Shown in pieces: positions 45,250 to 55,900 of a stretch of DNA of 64,000 bases. The position numbers were made by a program, and so were the translations under genes. The stretch lies in the NCBI GenBank assembly GCA_010909165.1, contig VJWM01000108.1:434001-498000 (forward strand), read 5' to 3'. The stretch is from Anthoceros angustus. Taxonomy: Eukaryota; Streptophyta; Anthocerotopsida; Anthocerotales; Anthocerotaceae. The notes under the pieces are model-generated. The model saw only the letters and a list, made by a program, of their open reading frames with translations, had not been told where the DNA came from and searched no databases. The first letter of the stretch is position 1. Each line of letters opens with the position of its first letter.

Positions 45250-46410
45250 CTGTCACACCTTATTTACAAGCTGTATACAAGGCCACAACTGATTCAGAGA
45301 AACCTCTCACCTTAAAGCAAGCTTTTTCATCACCTGAAAAAGACTTATGGAAGGTACTTGTAGATTCTAAATACAACTCATTAGTTAACAATTCTACATG
45401 GGAATTAGTTAAGCCACATAAAGGGAGAAAAATAGTAACCAGCAAATGGGTATTCAATATTAAGAAAAAAGGGAGATGGCTCTATTGAGCAATATAAGGC
45501 ACATCTAGTGGCAAGGGGGTTCACCCAAATTCTGAGCTTAGATTATTTATCCTATGCCACGTATGCACTTGCAGCTAAGTTTGCTTCCCTTAGAATGATC
45601 TTCGCCCTAACTACACAACATGATCTTGAGCTCCATATGATGGATGTTAAGACAACATATCTGTATGGTCGTCTTCAAGAAGAGATCTATATGCGACAAC
45701 TTGAGGGTTATGAAGTTAAAGGCAAGGAAGATTGGGTATGCAAACTCATCAAATGTATCTATGGTCTGAAGGAATCAGGTAAAGAATGGAATGTAACTAT
45801 ACACGTCAAGCTAGTGAAAAGAGGCTTCAGACAAAGCAAGGCAAATGCTAGCATGTATATCTTAATATTAGGCAATGATATACTTCACCTCTTACTTTAC
45901 GTCGATGACGTATTTATGGCTTCATCCTCATCTTCTCTCCTAGCTGAAATTAAAGTTTGGTTAAGAAGTCATTTTGAAATGACCGATCTTGGAGAAATGA
46001 CATATGCACTTGGTGTTAATATTATGCGAGATCGAAGCAATAAAACTTTAAGTGTAGTTCAAACTAAGTATGTTAAGGAAAGCTTAATTAAGTTGAGATT
46101 AGATGATGCTAAACCTGCTCCAACACCATTCGCCAGTGGGATTCAACTCATATCATATATGAGTCCCAAGACAGATGTAGACAAGTTAGAAATGTCGGTA
46201 GTTCCATATCGACATGCTGTTGGCACTCTTATTTACTTGAGCAACTTCACAAGATCTGATATATCATTTGAAGTTAGTGCTTGTTCACAATTTTTAGAAA
46301 ATTCTGGACGAGAACACTGGATGTTAGTTAAGCGTATCTTTAGATACCTTAAGGGCCCCATGCACATCGGATTCGTATATCAACATACACTTGGCATCAA
46401 CAAGCTATGA
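45250..46410 (+). pseudogene. Copia reverse transcriptase
   Basis: The start of the domain (45,250-45,490) is in a frame different from the main part and contains TLKQAFSSPEKDLWK and STWELVKPHKGRK. The main frame, 45,508-46,410, runs from ARGFTQ through LELHMMDVKTTYLYGRLQEEIYM to LLLYVDDVFMASS. The YVDD catalytic motif is intact at about 45,898-45,909. It ends in TRSDISFEVSACSQF. One frameshift near 45,470-45,490 and a TGA at 46,408 separate it from upstream and from RNase H. Ty1/copia order (integrase before RT) is clear. Confidence 0.85.
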
Positions 46411-46893
46411 TTGATAGCTTACGTTGATGCTGATTATGCTGCTGACCCTGACACTAGAAGATCCGTATCAGGTTATGAGCTCAGACTAGCTAAGGCCCCC
46501 ATCTCATGGTCAAGTAAGAAACAGTCTACCATGACCCTTTCTAGCAGTGAGTCAGACTATAGGGTACTAACCTCAGTTGCTAAAGATATCGTCTGGAGTA
46601 GGTTGACCTTAGATGAACTTAGTCATACTCAAGATGACCCTACGCCATTATTTAGCGATAGTCAAGGGGCAATAGCCTTAGCTAGAAATCCTGTATTTCC
46701 TTCAAGAACCAAACTCATAGCAGTTGAATACCACTACATAAGAGAATTGTTAGAAAACAAAACAATAGATATCAATTATATCCCAACACATGATAACTCA
46801 GCCGATTTATTAGCCAAATCCCTAAGTCGGGAGTTACATGGTAAACATATGAAGAGCTTAGGGATACTAGATATCAAGTCTAAGCCACCCTAA
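46411..46893 (+). pseudogene. Copia RNase H
   Basis: The frame immediately follows the TGA at 46,408 and reads IAYVDADYAADPDTRRSVSGY, then SWSSKKQSTMTLSSSESDYR, LFSDSQGAIALARNPVF and VEYHYIRELLENK, ending in a stop at 46,891-46,893. These are the RNase H motifs that close copia pol. One base change would have joined it to RT. No 3' LTR or clear polypurine tract was found in the next 800 bp. Confidence 0.85.
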
Positions 46894-47683
46894 CTCAGCT
46901 AGCTCAAGTTAGTAACTTGAATGGGCAACTAAAAGTTAACCTTAACTGTAGACCACATAGTTTGTCCAAAGTTTCAAGTTCTTCTTCTATCTCTAAGTAG
47001 TCTTCATAGTATTCCTGAGCTTCTCGCTCCAGTGCCCAAACAGATCCTATTCACAAAATTTAGGTATTATATTTATTATATTTATTAAATATTATTTAAG
47101 TCATTACGATATTAGGGTACTTACTATAGGTGTGTTTAGTATGTCCTTCAAACTCAATAGATGGGGCAGCTCCTAACCACACCATCTTAATTCCTTTCTT
47201 ATGGCAAACATATTCTACTGGGGCATGGAAATCTCCTTTATCCCCAAGGCATATTAAGTAGGTAGCTTTACATAAGTTTCCTTCAGGAAGATAGCATCCA
47301 GGTATTTCATATGTTGTCCTTGTTCCTTCGGGGACTACGGGCTATGGGATCGCAATCCTTAAGGTATTGGTGCCCACACATTTGTCTTTTCCTAATGATC
47401 ACACATTTTTATAGCTTGTAATAAAGTATTTAATTTCTTCCTTCACTTAATTTTCTCAACTACCACTTTTTGTTTTCCTTTCCATTCTCCTCTAGTGTCA
47501 TTGGTATCCCCTAATTGCAGCTTGCCTAATTTCAAATCTATCACAAGACCACAAGGTCAAGAAATTTCTGCTTTATTCCAAGTTCTCGCCTTGCATAAAA
47601 AAGTTTCTACCGGATGTGAATTTGTTAAGGGTATTGGCGGCCTTGGCATCGGCAAAATCAGAAGTGATCAGTGGACGAGATCT
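46894..47683. other. Region after copia pol, no gene seen
   Basis: AT-rich in the first half. A 3' LTR would be expected here, but no TG...CA unit or repeat of left-flank sequence could be recognised. A short plus-strand open frame at 47,495-47,767 has no motif. Confidence 0.45.
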
Positions 47684-48139
47684 TCAACTAGGGCTGTCTT
47701 CACACACCAATGTCTTGTGAGGGACATCTTGAACATTCGGAGTGTGCGGCAGCATCTCTGCAGTTGACATCTCGGCATCTGTGGCATTCAAACTTCCCCA
47801 ACTTGACGATGTGGAGGAAGACAAGTCCACAATGGACACATTTTGAGAGTTGGGCAGCGTTCCTTCTTCATCACTTGGATCTGCATATGGTGATCTCCAA
47901 GCAATACCGTGCCGGGTATGGACCCATCTCTTCTTGCTTGAATCAGTTGGTAGAGAAAGAGGGCGCCAAGCAGTTTCTAGCCACCCATGGATACCATCAA
48001 CAATCGTAGGAGCTATCTCCTCTCCATCTTCATCAGCAGTGGCGGCGGCAACCAGCAGCGGGGTGTTTTTCTCAGCATCATCATGGCCAGAGTCGCCCTC
48101 AGGAGCACTAGGGCCAGCGCCGTCCTCATCTTCAGCCAC
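47684..48139 (-). CDS. Hypothetical acidic protein or first exon
   Basis: A 151-residue minus-strand frame that starts MAEDEDGAGPSAPEGDSGHD. It is acidic and Ser/Thr-rich, with a central part containing IVDGIHGWLETAWRPL and GIAWRSPYADPSDEEGTLP. No domain is recognised. The composition is gene-like, unlike the opposite strand frame, and it might be an exon of a gene extending left. It is bordered by retroelement and transposase remnants, so it could also be element sequence. Function unknown. Confidence 0.3.
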   Translation of the reverse strand: MAEDEDGAGPSAPEGDSGHDDAEKNTPLLVAAATADEDGEEIAPTIVDGIHGWLETAWRPLSLPTDSSKKRWVHTRHGIAWRSPYADPSDEEGTLPNSQNVSIVDLSSSTSSSWGSLNATDAEMSTAEMLPHTPNVQDVPHKTLVCEDSPS

Positions 48140-48383
48140 AGAGGCAGGCGTGAGGGGCGCCTACCCTCCTTTCTTCTTGCAGCCACCTTCGGAGAGGCCT
48201 TCAACAACCCCTTGGTTGTCAGGCCATGCAAGAACCGCGCATGGCGAACACCGGCGTGCTCGGCCGCCGGGGCCACATGATGGGGGCGCCGGGCTTGGGG
48301 GAGAAGTGGGCCTTCCTGCAGAATATTGAACATTTATGGCGATCCTTGGGGGAGAAGTGGGTGTTCCTGTACAAGGGATACAT

Positions 48384-49051
48384 GATGGATATATGGTAAG
48401 GAGCAGCAAACTAGACATCACCAACCCATGGTATATCCATTCGCTCCATGTCAGCTTCATGCCCACAATGAGGGCGGAGCTTGAACGTTGGAGGCAAGTG
48501 TGGAACAGGCACCGGGTGCGGAATATTAGGGTTGCCGATAGAGACATCCCGAGCATGTTCCTGCAATAGCATTCCAGGAAAAAGGCCCGACTGCAAGGGT
48601 GGGTGCAGCCACCATCATCTGGAGCTGCAGAGGATGATGGTGGGGAGTTCAACGTGGGTGGCCCATAGTATGCACAAAACGTGGCGCCGGAGATGCCACC
48701 ACTGGGTGCCATTGAACTGCTGACCGGGGTGAGAAACTGCAGGCTGCATGTCCATTTTGTGTGCAAGTTGTAGCATTGTTGAGGGTAGTGGGGTTGCATC
48801 CCTCCGAGATGTGCAGCCATGGAGAACTGAATCGTTTGGGAGACTGCTGAGGGTTGAGTGTGCAGGAACTGCATATGGCGAGAGACAATGCGTATGCAAA
48901 GGGCTTGGAGGACATGGACTTCCTCCCAGACATGTATCGGTTGCACATGGTACTGACGACACTGTTCAGGGAGTGCAGGAGGAGATGGGAGGCATTACCC
49001 AAATACCTCCAGCGGTGGATGGAGGCTGAAGCCACACTGCATGTGGACTGA
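48384..49051 (+). pseudogene. Possible integrase-core-like (DDE) transposase remnant
   Basis: Plus-strand frames read ITNPWYIHSLHVSFMPTM, then LERWRQVWNRHRVRNIRVAD. This order (a Leu-His-x-x-Phe-x-Pro segment, then Trp-Asn-x-His-x-x-Arg) recalls the end of integrase-core domains in transposon-derived proteins of plants and animals. A second piece at 48,854-49,051 ends RRRWEALPKYLQRWMEAEATLHVD. In-frame stops lie between them. The family resemblance is weak and from memory of the pattern only. Confidence 0.25.
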
Positions 49052-49154
49052 TCACCTACTCCGGTGTCGCACTGCGTGAGGGACTTATGGACCAGCTTTG
49101 AGGCTCTTTCGAGAGTGAGCAGGGTGTAGGATGTAGAGAAGTCTTTTATGTGCT

Positions 49155-49241
49155 CCCACCATGAGGTGGGAGTGCTGACCGATCCCACCATGAGGTGGGA
49201 GTGCTGACCGATCCCACCATGAGGTGGGAGTGCTGACCGAG
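49155..49241. repeat. Minisatellite of three 29-bp hairpin units
   Basis: Units start at 49,155, 49,184 and 49,213 and read CCCACCATGAGGTGGGAGTG then CTGACCGAT. Each carries a perfect 6-bp stem (CCCACC/GGTGGG) with an ATGA loop. Identical except at the end of the last unit. Non-coding. Confidence 0.95.
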
Positions 49242-49535
49242 TGGAATTCTTATTTTTGTTAATAGAGGCATGAGCCCAGTGATGGCTTTGTTTTTGGTCG
49301 AATGTGTGGTCTCCATCCGTGAAGTAATCGTCCCAATCACAACGCCATCCGCTTTGCAAGTGCAAGGCCCGGATGGTCGCCCAGTTATTCGCCACAAAGG
49401 CTCGTGACGGTTTGTTGACCGATCTGGCTGGCGATGGGTGCTTGTGAGGATGTGCAAAGGCCGATGTTCTGACAACTCTAAGAAAGAAAACCATGTGCAT
49501 CGCACCCTAAAAAGATTCTTGACACACCTTCTTAC

Positions 49536-49589
49536 GACGGAAATCCGTCCTTAGTGGACTTAAATAAAATTCTTCTTCTTCTTCTTCTA
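49536..49589 (+). repeat. 3' end of a SINE/LINE-like element with (TTC)n tail, copy 1
   Basis: A segment of about 53 bp beginning GACGGAAATCCGTCCTTAGT and ending in a (TTC)n run is shared with 61,066-61,118, with one mismatch. Sequence before it is unrelated. A shared 3' end with a simple-repeat tail and variable 5' truncation is the pattern of non-LTR retroposons. Confidence 0.55.
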
Positions 49590-50395
49590 TCTTCTTGTCA
49601 CGCATGAAGCAAATAGTAATTAGTGTGTGCGAAGTGTAGACCTCAAAGTCCTTTCTAGAAACTTATTTCCCCAGTTCCTTTTTTCTTTCGACACAGGCTA
49701 AATAAACTCCACACGAACTGATAGCGCATCTTCCCAAAGCAAGGCATATGGGCCCACCTTCAAGCCATCCTATATGCCCGTTTCTACCATGCCATGTCGA
49801 GACCGATCACGGATTAGTTGCAAAGGCAAAGCGAGCCGGATCTGGATAAGGTGTCGGACGAGACGCTTTCAGTCTCCTTTTGATTCATCTCCCGAAACCC
49901 ACTACCTCCCGACTTCGCGTTATGGGATGTCTCAATAGGTTTGCTTTCTTTCAAGAATAGACAATTTTTTACTCCGACATTCTTATCTCCACAAAGTGAC
50001 ATTATCATACGTGAGTGTGATCTTACACCCAAACGGAACGGAGACCAAAGACCTGACCGAGAGATGCAGGTCACAGGGTTGCTGCCACCGGCGTCCGCGA
50101 CGGTGGTGGCGAACGGTGCAGCGGACGGCTGAGAGCTATGGCATATGCACATGGAGATGAGGATGGGCTAGGTGGTGACCATTTCTCCAGGACAGCCTGC
50201 AAAACGAGCGTAGTACGTGAGGATCCTACCTGGGCAGGGCAGAAGGAAATCTCCAATCAGGGGATAATGGAGTCTGGATGAACTTACAATTGCACCAGCT
50301 GCGCCAAAGAATGCACTGGGCTTTTGACGGCGTCCCTGGCCGGAAAAGGCAGGCAGGAGGGCAGGAACAAGTCGAGCAGCAGGGGCTAACCATGG
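49590..50395. other. Intergenic, downstream of the P-class PPR gene
   Basis: No gene is seen. It should contain the 3' UTR and polyadenylation signals of the minus-strand PPR gene that ends at 50,396. A GGCGGACG/GGTGCAGCGG-rich stretch at 50,090-50,130 is GC-rich but not coding by any motif. Confidence 0.5.
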
Positions 50396-52600
50396 TCAGA
50401 CAGTTGCCGTTGCAGACCGTCTCTCTAAGAAATGGTTGAGGACTATGTCCTTCACCACGGGATCCTGTTGCACCAAACGTTTAGCATGAAACTCTTCAGC
50501 TTCTTCCACCCTACCTGCCTCCCGCAGCACCTGTTCTATGATGGAGGCACTCACACGAGTGATTTTTGTGCCCGACCTGACCATCTCCTCGTACACCTCT
50601 ACGGCCATGGCCACCTCTTTGGCCTCCATGCACGCCGCCATCACTGTTGTGAAGGCAAAGGCATTGGGAAGAGCGCCCTTTTCAGGCATCTTCTGCAGAA
50701 GATCACGGGCTTCCTGCAGTTTGCCCAGGCGTCCCAAGGTCCGGAGGATCACTGCAAACGTCTGGTTGTTGGGCGGGCAGCGAGCCTCCAGCATCTGCTG
50801 ATACATGCTCATGGCCTTGTCATGCTCACCAGCCCTGCCCATAGCATCGATGAGTATGGTGTAGCTGATCTGGTTGGGCTGACACTTGCATTCTGTCATC
50901 TGCTGAAACACTTGCAGTGCTCCCTCCAGGGAGTTGGCCTTGACATAGGCATTGATGATGGTATTGAAGGTCACCACCGACACCTCCAGGCCCTGCGCCT
51001 GCATATCATTCAGCAGCTCGTCGATCTTCTTCAGATCACGAGCCTGTCCCACGAGGTCGATCACCTTGTTGTACCCATACACGCTGTGCTTGTACCCTTG
51101 CTCGTTCTTCAGCCACTGGAAGAAGTTCCAAGCAGCATCCGGGTCTCTCACCCGCTTCAGAACCTCCACCACGAACTCGTGACTCTTCCTCGAGATGCTG
51201 AGATGCTGGAGCACTTGCACGGCACTGGGCCCCCAGTTGGACACCAGTCTCACCACGCTGTTCACACTGACATCAGCCGGGTTCAGCTTCACGACTTTCC
51301 CTCCCACTTGCACGTACAGCATCTTGCCCTGCTTCGACTGGGGGCCTGGTGCGGCAGCAGCAGCAGAAGCAGCAGGAGCTGATGCTGCATTGCCTGCCTC
51401 CTCCACTGCCATGCTGTTCGATGAATCTGCTGTTGCTGCTGCACCATCCTCCTCCTTCCTCTTGCTGCTCCCGGCTTGCACAGTGCCACCATAAGCCTGC
51501 TTCATGAGTGCTTCAGCCTCCTGAGCTCTTCCCACCTTCTGCAAAGTCTTGGAAAGCAGAACGTACATGGTCCTGGCAGGCCTCAGGCCCGCAGCCTTCA
51601 TGTTCTGCAGGCAGAGCAGAGCCTTGTCAGCATCCCCGGCCTTGGCATACGCAGAAATGACTGCACTGTGGGTGATGGCTGTGGGCTTGCACCCGGCCTC
51701 CGACATCCGCTGGAACAGCTTGTAGGCTTCCTCGGACTTCCCGGCCTCTCCCAGGCTGTGGATGAGGACAGTGTATGTATGGGCGCTGAGGCGGCATCCG
51801 GCCTCCACCATGCGCCGGTACACAGAGCTGGCATCGTCATGCCGTCCTGCCTTGGACAGCATGTCGATGAGCACCGTGTATGTCACCACATTGGGCTTAC
51901 AGCCGGAATTGGCAGGATCCACCATGAGCTCGAACACCTTCACCGCCTCCTCCACATTCCTGCTCCTCCCATAGGCTGTGATGAGCGCCGTCAACACCAC
52001 CGTGTTGGGCTTCACCCCGGCCGCCCGCATGTGCTCCAACAGAGCGGGCAAGGTGGCCGGATCTCTGCCCCGCCCCAGGCAGTCGATCATGGACGCGTAT
52101 GTGTACACATTGTGGGTGAAGCCATCCTGGGCTGCTACCCACTGGAAGAATCCCCAGCCGGCCTTGGCAGACTTCACCTGCTTCAGCACAAGATTCACCA
52201 CATAGCCCGTGAACCGGATTCCCAGCGCCACCACCGCCTGCTCTGCCTCCGGGCTCCAGCCCTTCTCCGCCAGAATGTTGCTCACGCTCTGCGCAGCCTG
52301 GTGGTTCACGGGGGCCTGCAGAGGCGAGGAGGCAGCTGTCTCCTGCTGCTGCTGCTGCACGCAATGCAGCAACACCCTGCCCCTCTTTTGCTGAATGCAA
52401 GAAGCAGCGCCATCTCCCTCGTCCAAGGATACCAACCCAGTTCGCAGACTGCCGTGCCTGGACAGCAGCAGAGCTGAGCCCGAGCCTGAGCCTGAGCCTG
52501 ATCCCCCGGTCTGGTGCACCGGGAGCAGACTCGCCAACCTTGCCCGAGGAATCCGGTACCAGCTGCTGCCACTAGCCAAGGCTGGGCACATGGGTTGCAT
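50396..52600 (-). CDS. P-class pentatricopeptide repeat protein, two-module
   Basis: An intronless 734-residue protein from ATG at 52,598-52,600. Residues 1 to about 100 are Ser/Gly/Arg/Gln-rich with (SG)n and a Gln run, a likely organelle transit peptide. The body is two similar modules. Each has a leader (SNILAEKGWSPEAEQAVVAL at about 107; NSVVRLVSNWGPSAVQVLQH at about 447), then an FFQW motif (151-154 and 493-496), then P-type PPRs such as NVVTYTVLIDMLSKAGRHDD. An Ala/Ser-rich linker (about 371-425) joins them. The leader plus FF-x-W arrangement recalls the Arabidopsis At1g18900/At1g74750 group, but no SMR domain follows. PPR proteins bind organelle RNA sequence-specifically; the target is unknown. 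Divergent from the PLS-class gene. The open frame and codon periodicity support a real gene. Confidence 0.9.
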   Translation of the reverse strand: MQPMCPALASGSSWYRIPRARLASLLPVHQTGGSGSGSGSGSALLLSRHGSLRTGLVSLDEGDGAASCIQQKRGRVLLHCVQQQQQETAASSPLQAPVNHQAAQSVSNILAEKGWSPEAEQAVVALGIRFTGYVVNLVLKQVKSAKAGWGFFQWVAAQDGFTHNVYTYASMIDCLGRGRDPATLPALLEHMRAAGVKPNTVVLTALITAYGRSRNVEEAVKVFELMVDPANSGCKPNVVTYTVLIDMLSKAGRHDDASSVYRRMVEAGCRLSAHTYTVLIHSLGEAGKSEEAYKLFQRMSEAGCKPTAITHSAVISAYAKAGDADKALLCLQNMKAAGLRPARTMYVLLSKTLQKVGRAQEAEALMKQAYGGTVQAGSSKRKEEDGAAATADSSNSMAVEEAGNAASAPAASAAAAAPGPQSKQGKMLYVQVGGKVVKLNPADVSVNSVVRLVSNWGPSAVQVLQHLSISRKSHEFVVEVLKRVRDPDAAWNFFQWLKNEQGYKHSVYGYNKVIDLVGQARDLKKIDELLNDMQAQGLEVSVVTFNTIINAYVKANSLEGALQVFQQMTECKCQPNQISYTILIDAMGRAGEHDKAMSMYQQMLEARCPPNNQTFAVILRTLGRLGKLQEARDLLQKMPEKGALPNAFAFTTVMAACMEAKEVAMAVEVYEEMVRSGTKITRVSASIIEQVLREAGRVEEAEEFHAKRLVQQDPVVKDIVLNHFLERRSATATV

Positions 52601-52945
52601 CGCTGCCCGCCACGGAGTGAAGCAGCGGAGATGGCCTCAAGCTCTGGACGATAAAATCACACCAACCATCTCTCGTGCTTTGCTTTTTGTATTTCAAGCT
52701 TGCAACCGCCCAGGAAGACGAGCAAACAGTGAGGTGTCCCTGTAGCAACAGAATTTTTCCAGAGATCAAGCAACCAGTCAAATAATCCACCCTTAACAAA
52801 CGTCAAGGTGGCAAATGAATCATTGCTTCCACAAATCGCTAGCAGCAGCTTGCCCCTATCCCAAACCTTGACTGCTCTGGGTTGGAAGAATGGTCACGTG
52901 TTCACAACGCTGTGATCTTTTTGTTGTGTGCTACAGGGGATAGAT
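52601..52945. promoter_or_regulatory. Divergent promoter region between two PPR genes
   Basis: 345 bp separate the two start codons. No clear TATA box is seen on either side. A pyrimidine-rich tract ending CTACAG at 52,930-52,935 resembles a 3' splice site just upstream of the plus-strand ATG, so a 5' UTR intron there is possible. Confidence 0.5.
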
Positions 52946-55900
52946 ATGCCTATACGTTTGGATCAATCTGCTGCTCCGAATGCTGACATTCAAAAACCTA
53001 GGGACGTAGGTGGTCTAAGAAGAGCTCCTGCTCATCTGCGTTCAGGGAATCAACTGGTGTCAATCAATGAAGCAGCCAGGTGCAGCAGCTGTGCAAGGAA
53101 GCCAGCTGGGGTGGATGCTCAGCTCGTTGATGGGCATACGCAGATGAATCATCGGCTTACTGGTGCTCCTACATCCAACTGGAGCGTGAGGGATGATGGT
53201 ATCCCTCGGAGGCCTGCAGGATACGGAGGTGGCGTGACGGCCGAAGCAGTAAGCAACCTATGTCAGCAGGGAAAGCTTAGCGAGGCCGTCGAGGGTCTGG
53301 AAGCTCTGGTGCAGGGAGGGTGTCGTATTTCTAAATCTCTTGTTTATGGTGTGCTGAAAAGGTGTGTTGCTGAGAAAGATCTGCTTTCAGGCAGGCGTGT
53401 TCATGCTGTAACCGTGAAGAAGGGCTATGGGTCGGACACGTTCTTGTGCAACCACATCCTGCGGATGTATGCTGCTCATGGCCGGTTGCAGGAAGCCATG
53501 GATGTGTTCATCATGGTTGCTAGACCAGACGCCTTTATGTGGTCTTCGGTTATCTCTGCGCATGTCAAGCACGGAAAAGATGAGCGTGCTATACAATTGT
53601 ATCATGGAATGTGCAGGTCTGGTGTGAAGCCTGATGGGCACGTATTTGTGGCAGCCCTTCAGGCTTGTGCAAGGGGAACGGACTTGAAGTCTGGGCAGCA
53701 GGTGCATGCTGATGTTCTGGCCAGTGGGGTTGAGCCTAATTTGTTTGTCTGGAATTGCTTGGTGGACATGTATGTGAAGTGTGGCAGCTTGGAAGAAGCT
53801 CGAAGAGTGTTCGATGGAGTTGGCAAAAAGGACGTGGTAACGTGGACTGCCATGATGCAAGGATATTCTCAGCACGGCATGGGGCCCGAAGCCCTTCGTC
53901 TCTACGCTGTTATGCAAGAAGAAGGCATCGAGGCACCGAATTCCATGACATTTGTCTGCCTCCTGCAGGCTTGTGCAAGTGTCGGCGCCCCAGCTTTGGA
54001 GAAGGGGAAGCAGCTTCATGCACAAATCAGAGAAAAAGGATATGAAGCAGATGTATTTTTAGCTAGCAGCTTGGTAGACATGTACGCAAAGTGTGGCAGC
54101 CTAGAGGATGCTCGGAGTGTGTTCGACGGACTTGGGCAAAGGAATGTGGTGATGTGGACCGCCATGATAGCTGGATATTCCCAGCAGGGCAAGGGACAGG
54201 AAGCCCTTGATCTTTACAGGGCGATGCAAGAAGAGGGTATTATAGCACCCAACACTGTGACATTTTTGTGCCTTCTGCAGGCATGTGCAAGTGTCGGCTC
54301 TCCAGCTTTGGAGAAGGGGAAGCAGCTTCATGCGCAGATTAGAGAGAGAGGCCTACAAACTGACGTATGTGTAGCAAGCAGTTTGGTAGACATGTATGCC
54401 AAGTGTGGCAGCCTAGAGAATGCTCGGAGTGTGTTTGACAGGCTTGGTCAAAAAAATGTGGTCACGTGGAGTGCTATGATAGCAGGATACTCGCAGCAGG
54501 GCCAGGGGCAGGAAGCCCTGGATCTTTTCAGGGCTATGCAAGACGAAGGTTTTGTTGCACCAAATTATGTGACATTTGTGTGCCTGCTGCAGGCATGTGC
54601 AAGTGTGGGGACCTCGGCACTGGAGAAGGGCAAGCAGCTTCATGCACAAATTAGAGAGCGAGGGCTTCAAGGTGATGCGTTTGTAACCAACACTTTAGTG
54701 CACATGTACGCGAAGTGTGGCAGCTTGGAAGACGCCCAAAGCGTGTTTGACCAGCTTGATGAAAAAGATGTGGTGACGTGGAATGCCATGTTAGCGGCCT
54801 ACTCCCACCGAGGCCTGGGCCAGGAAGCTCTCTCTCTTTACAGTGATATGCAACAAGAAGGATTGGCTGCACCTGATTCTGTGACATTTGTGTGCCTACT
54901 GCAGGCATGTGGAAGTGTGGGCATCGTGGCTTTGGAGATGGGGAAGCAGCTCCATGCACAAATTCGAGATCGAGGGCTTCAAGGTGATGTGTTTGTAGCC
55001 AACAGTTTGGTAGACATGTATGCAAAGTGTGGCAGCTTGGAAGATGCTCTGAGGGTGTTTAATGGACTTGGTCAAAAAGATGTGGTGGCATGGACTGCTC
55101 TAATTTCAGGATATTCTCAACAAGGCATGGGCCAGGAAGCCCTTCAACTATACGGTGCTATGCAAGAAGAAGGCATCTCTGTATGCAATTCAGTGACATT
55201 TGTGTGCCTCCTGCACGCAAGTGCAAATGTGGCAGCTTTGTATCTGGGAAGGCAGCTACATGCACAGATTGAAGAACAAGGGCTTCAATCTGATGTGCTT
55301 GTGGCCAGCAGTTTGATAAACATGTACGGGAAGTCCGGGAGCATGGTTGATGCACAGGAAGTGTTTGAGGCAATGCCCGAAAGAGATGTTGCGACCTGGA
55401 GAGCACTGATTGCAGGCTACACCTGCCAGGGAGACAGTGAAGTGGTCTTTGACTTGCTCCACAGAATGAGAGAGGATGGCATACAGCCAGACGGAATTAC
55501 GTTCCTTAATGTGCTCACAGCATGCAGTCATGCTGGTCTACTGGAAAAGGGCAGCAAGTACTTTGAGGCTATGAGCAAACACTACGACATCACTCCGACG
55601 GTGGAGCACTACACATGCATGGTTGATCTGCTGGGCCGTGTAGGCCGACTGGACGAGGCTCTATCTTTGGTGAGGACAATGCCTGTATTGCCCAGTAATG
55701 TTATTTGGCTCACTCTGTTGGGTGCTTGCCAAAAGTGGAGCAACCTGGAGGTAGGAGGCCATGCTTTCCATGAAGCAGTGAAGCTAGACAAGAGAGATGC
55801 TGCAGCGTATGTACTCATGGCAAACATATATACTAGTGCCGCTATGTGGGAGCAGGCACAAGGGATGCACTTGAGGAGGAAAGGGATCAGGGCATGGAAG

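Noticed and set aside
49155-49241. CRISPR-like array
   Set aside because: Units are directly adjacent without spacers, in a plant genome; it is a minisatellite.
50432-51382. Long open frame (316 residues, plus strand)
   Set aside because: Also antisense to the PPR gene and without any domain.
51476-52477. Long open frame (333 residues, plus strand)
   Set aside because: It is the antisense shadow of the P-class PPR gene; the His/Leu/Gln-rich composition has no motif, while the minus strand shows clear PPR repeats.
52928-52945. Upstream GTG-extended start of the PLS PPR gene
   Set aside because: Nuclear plant genes start at ATG; the first in-frame ATG is at 52,946, and CTACAG just upstream may be a splice acceptor.
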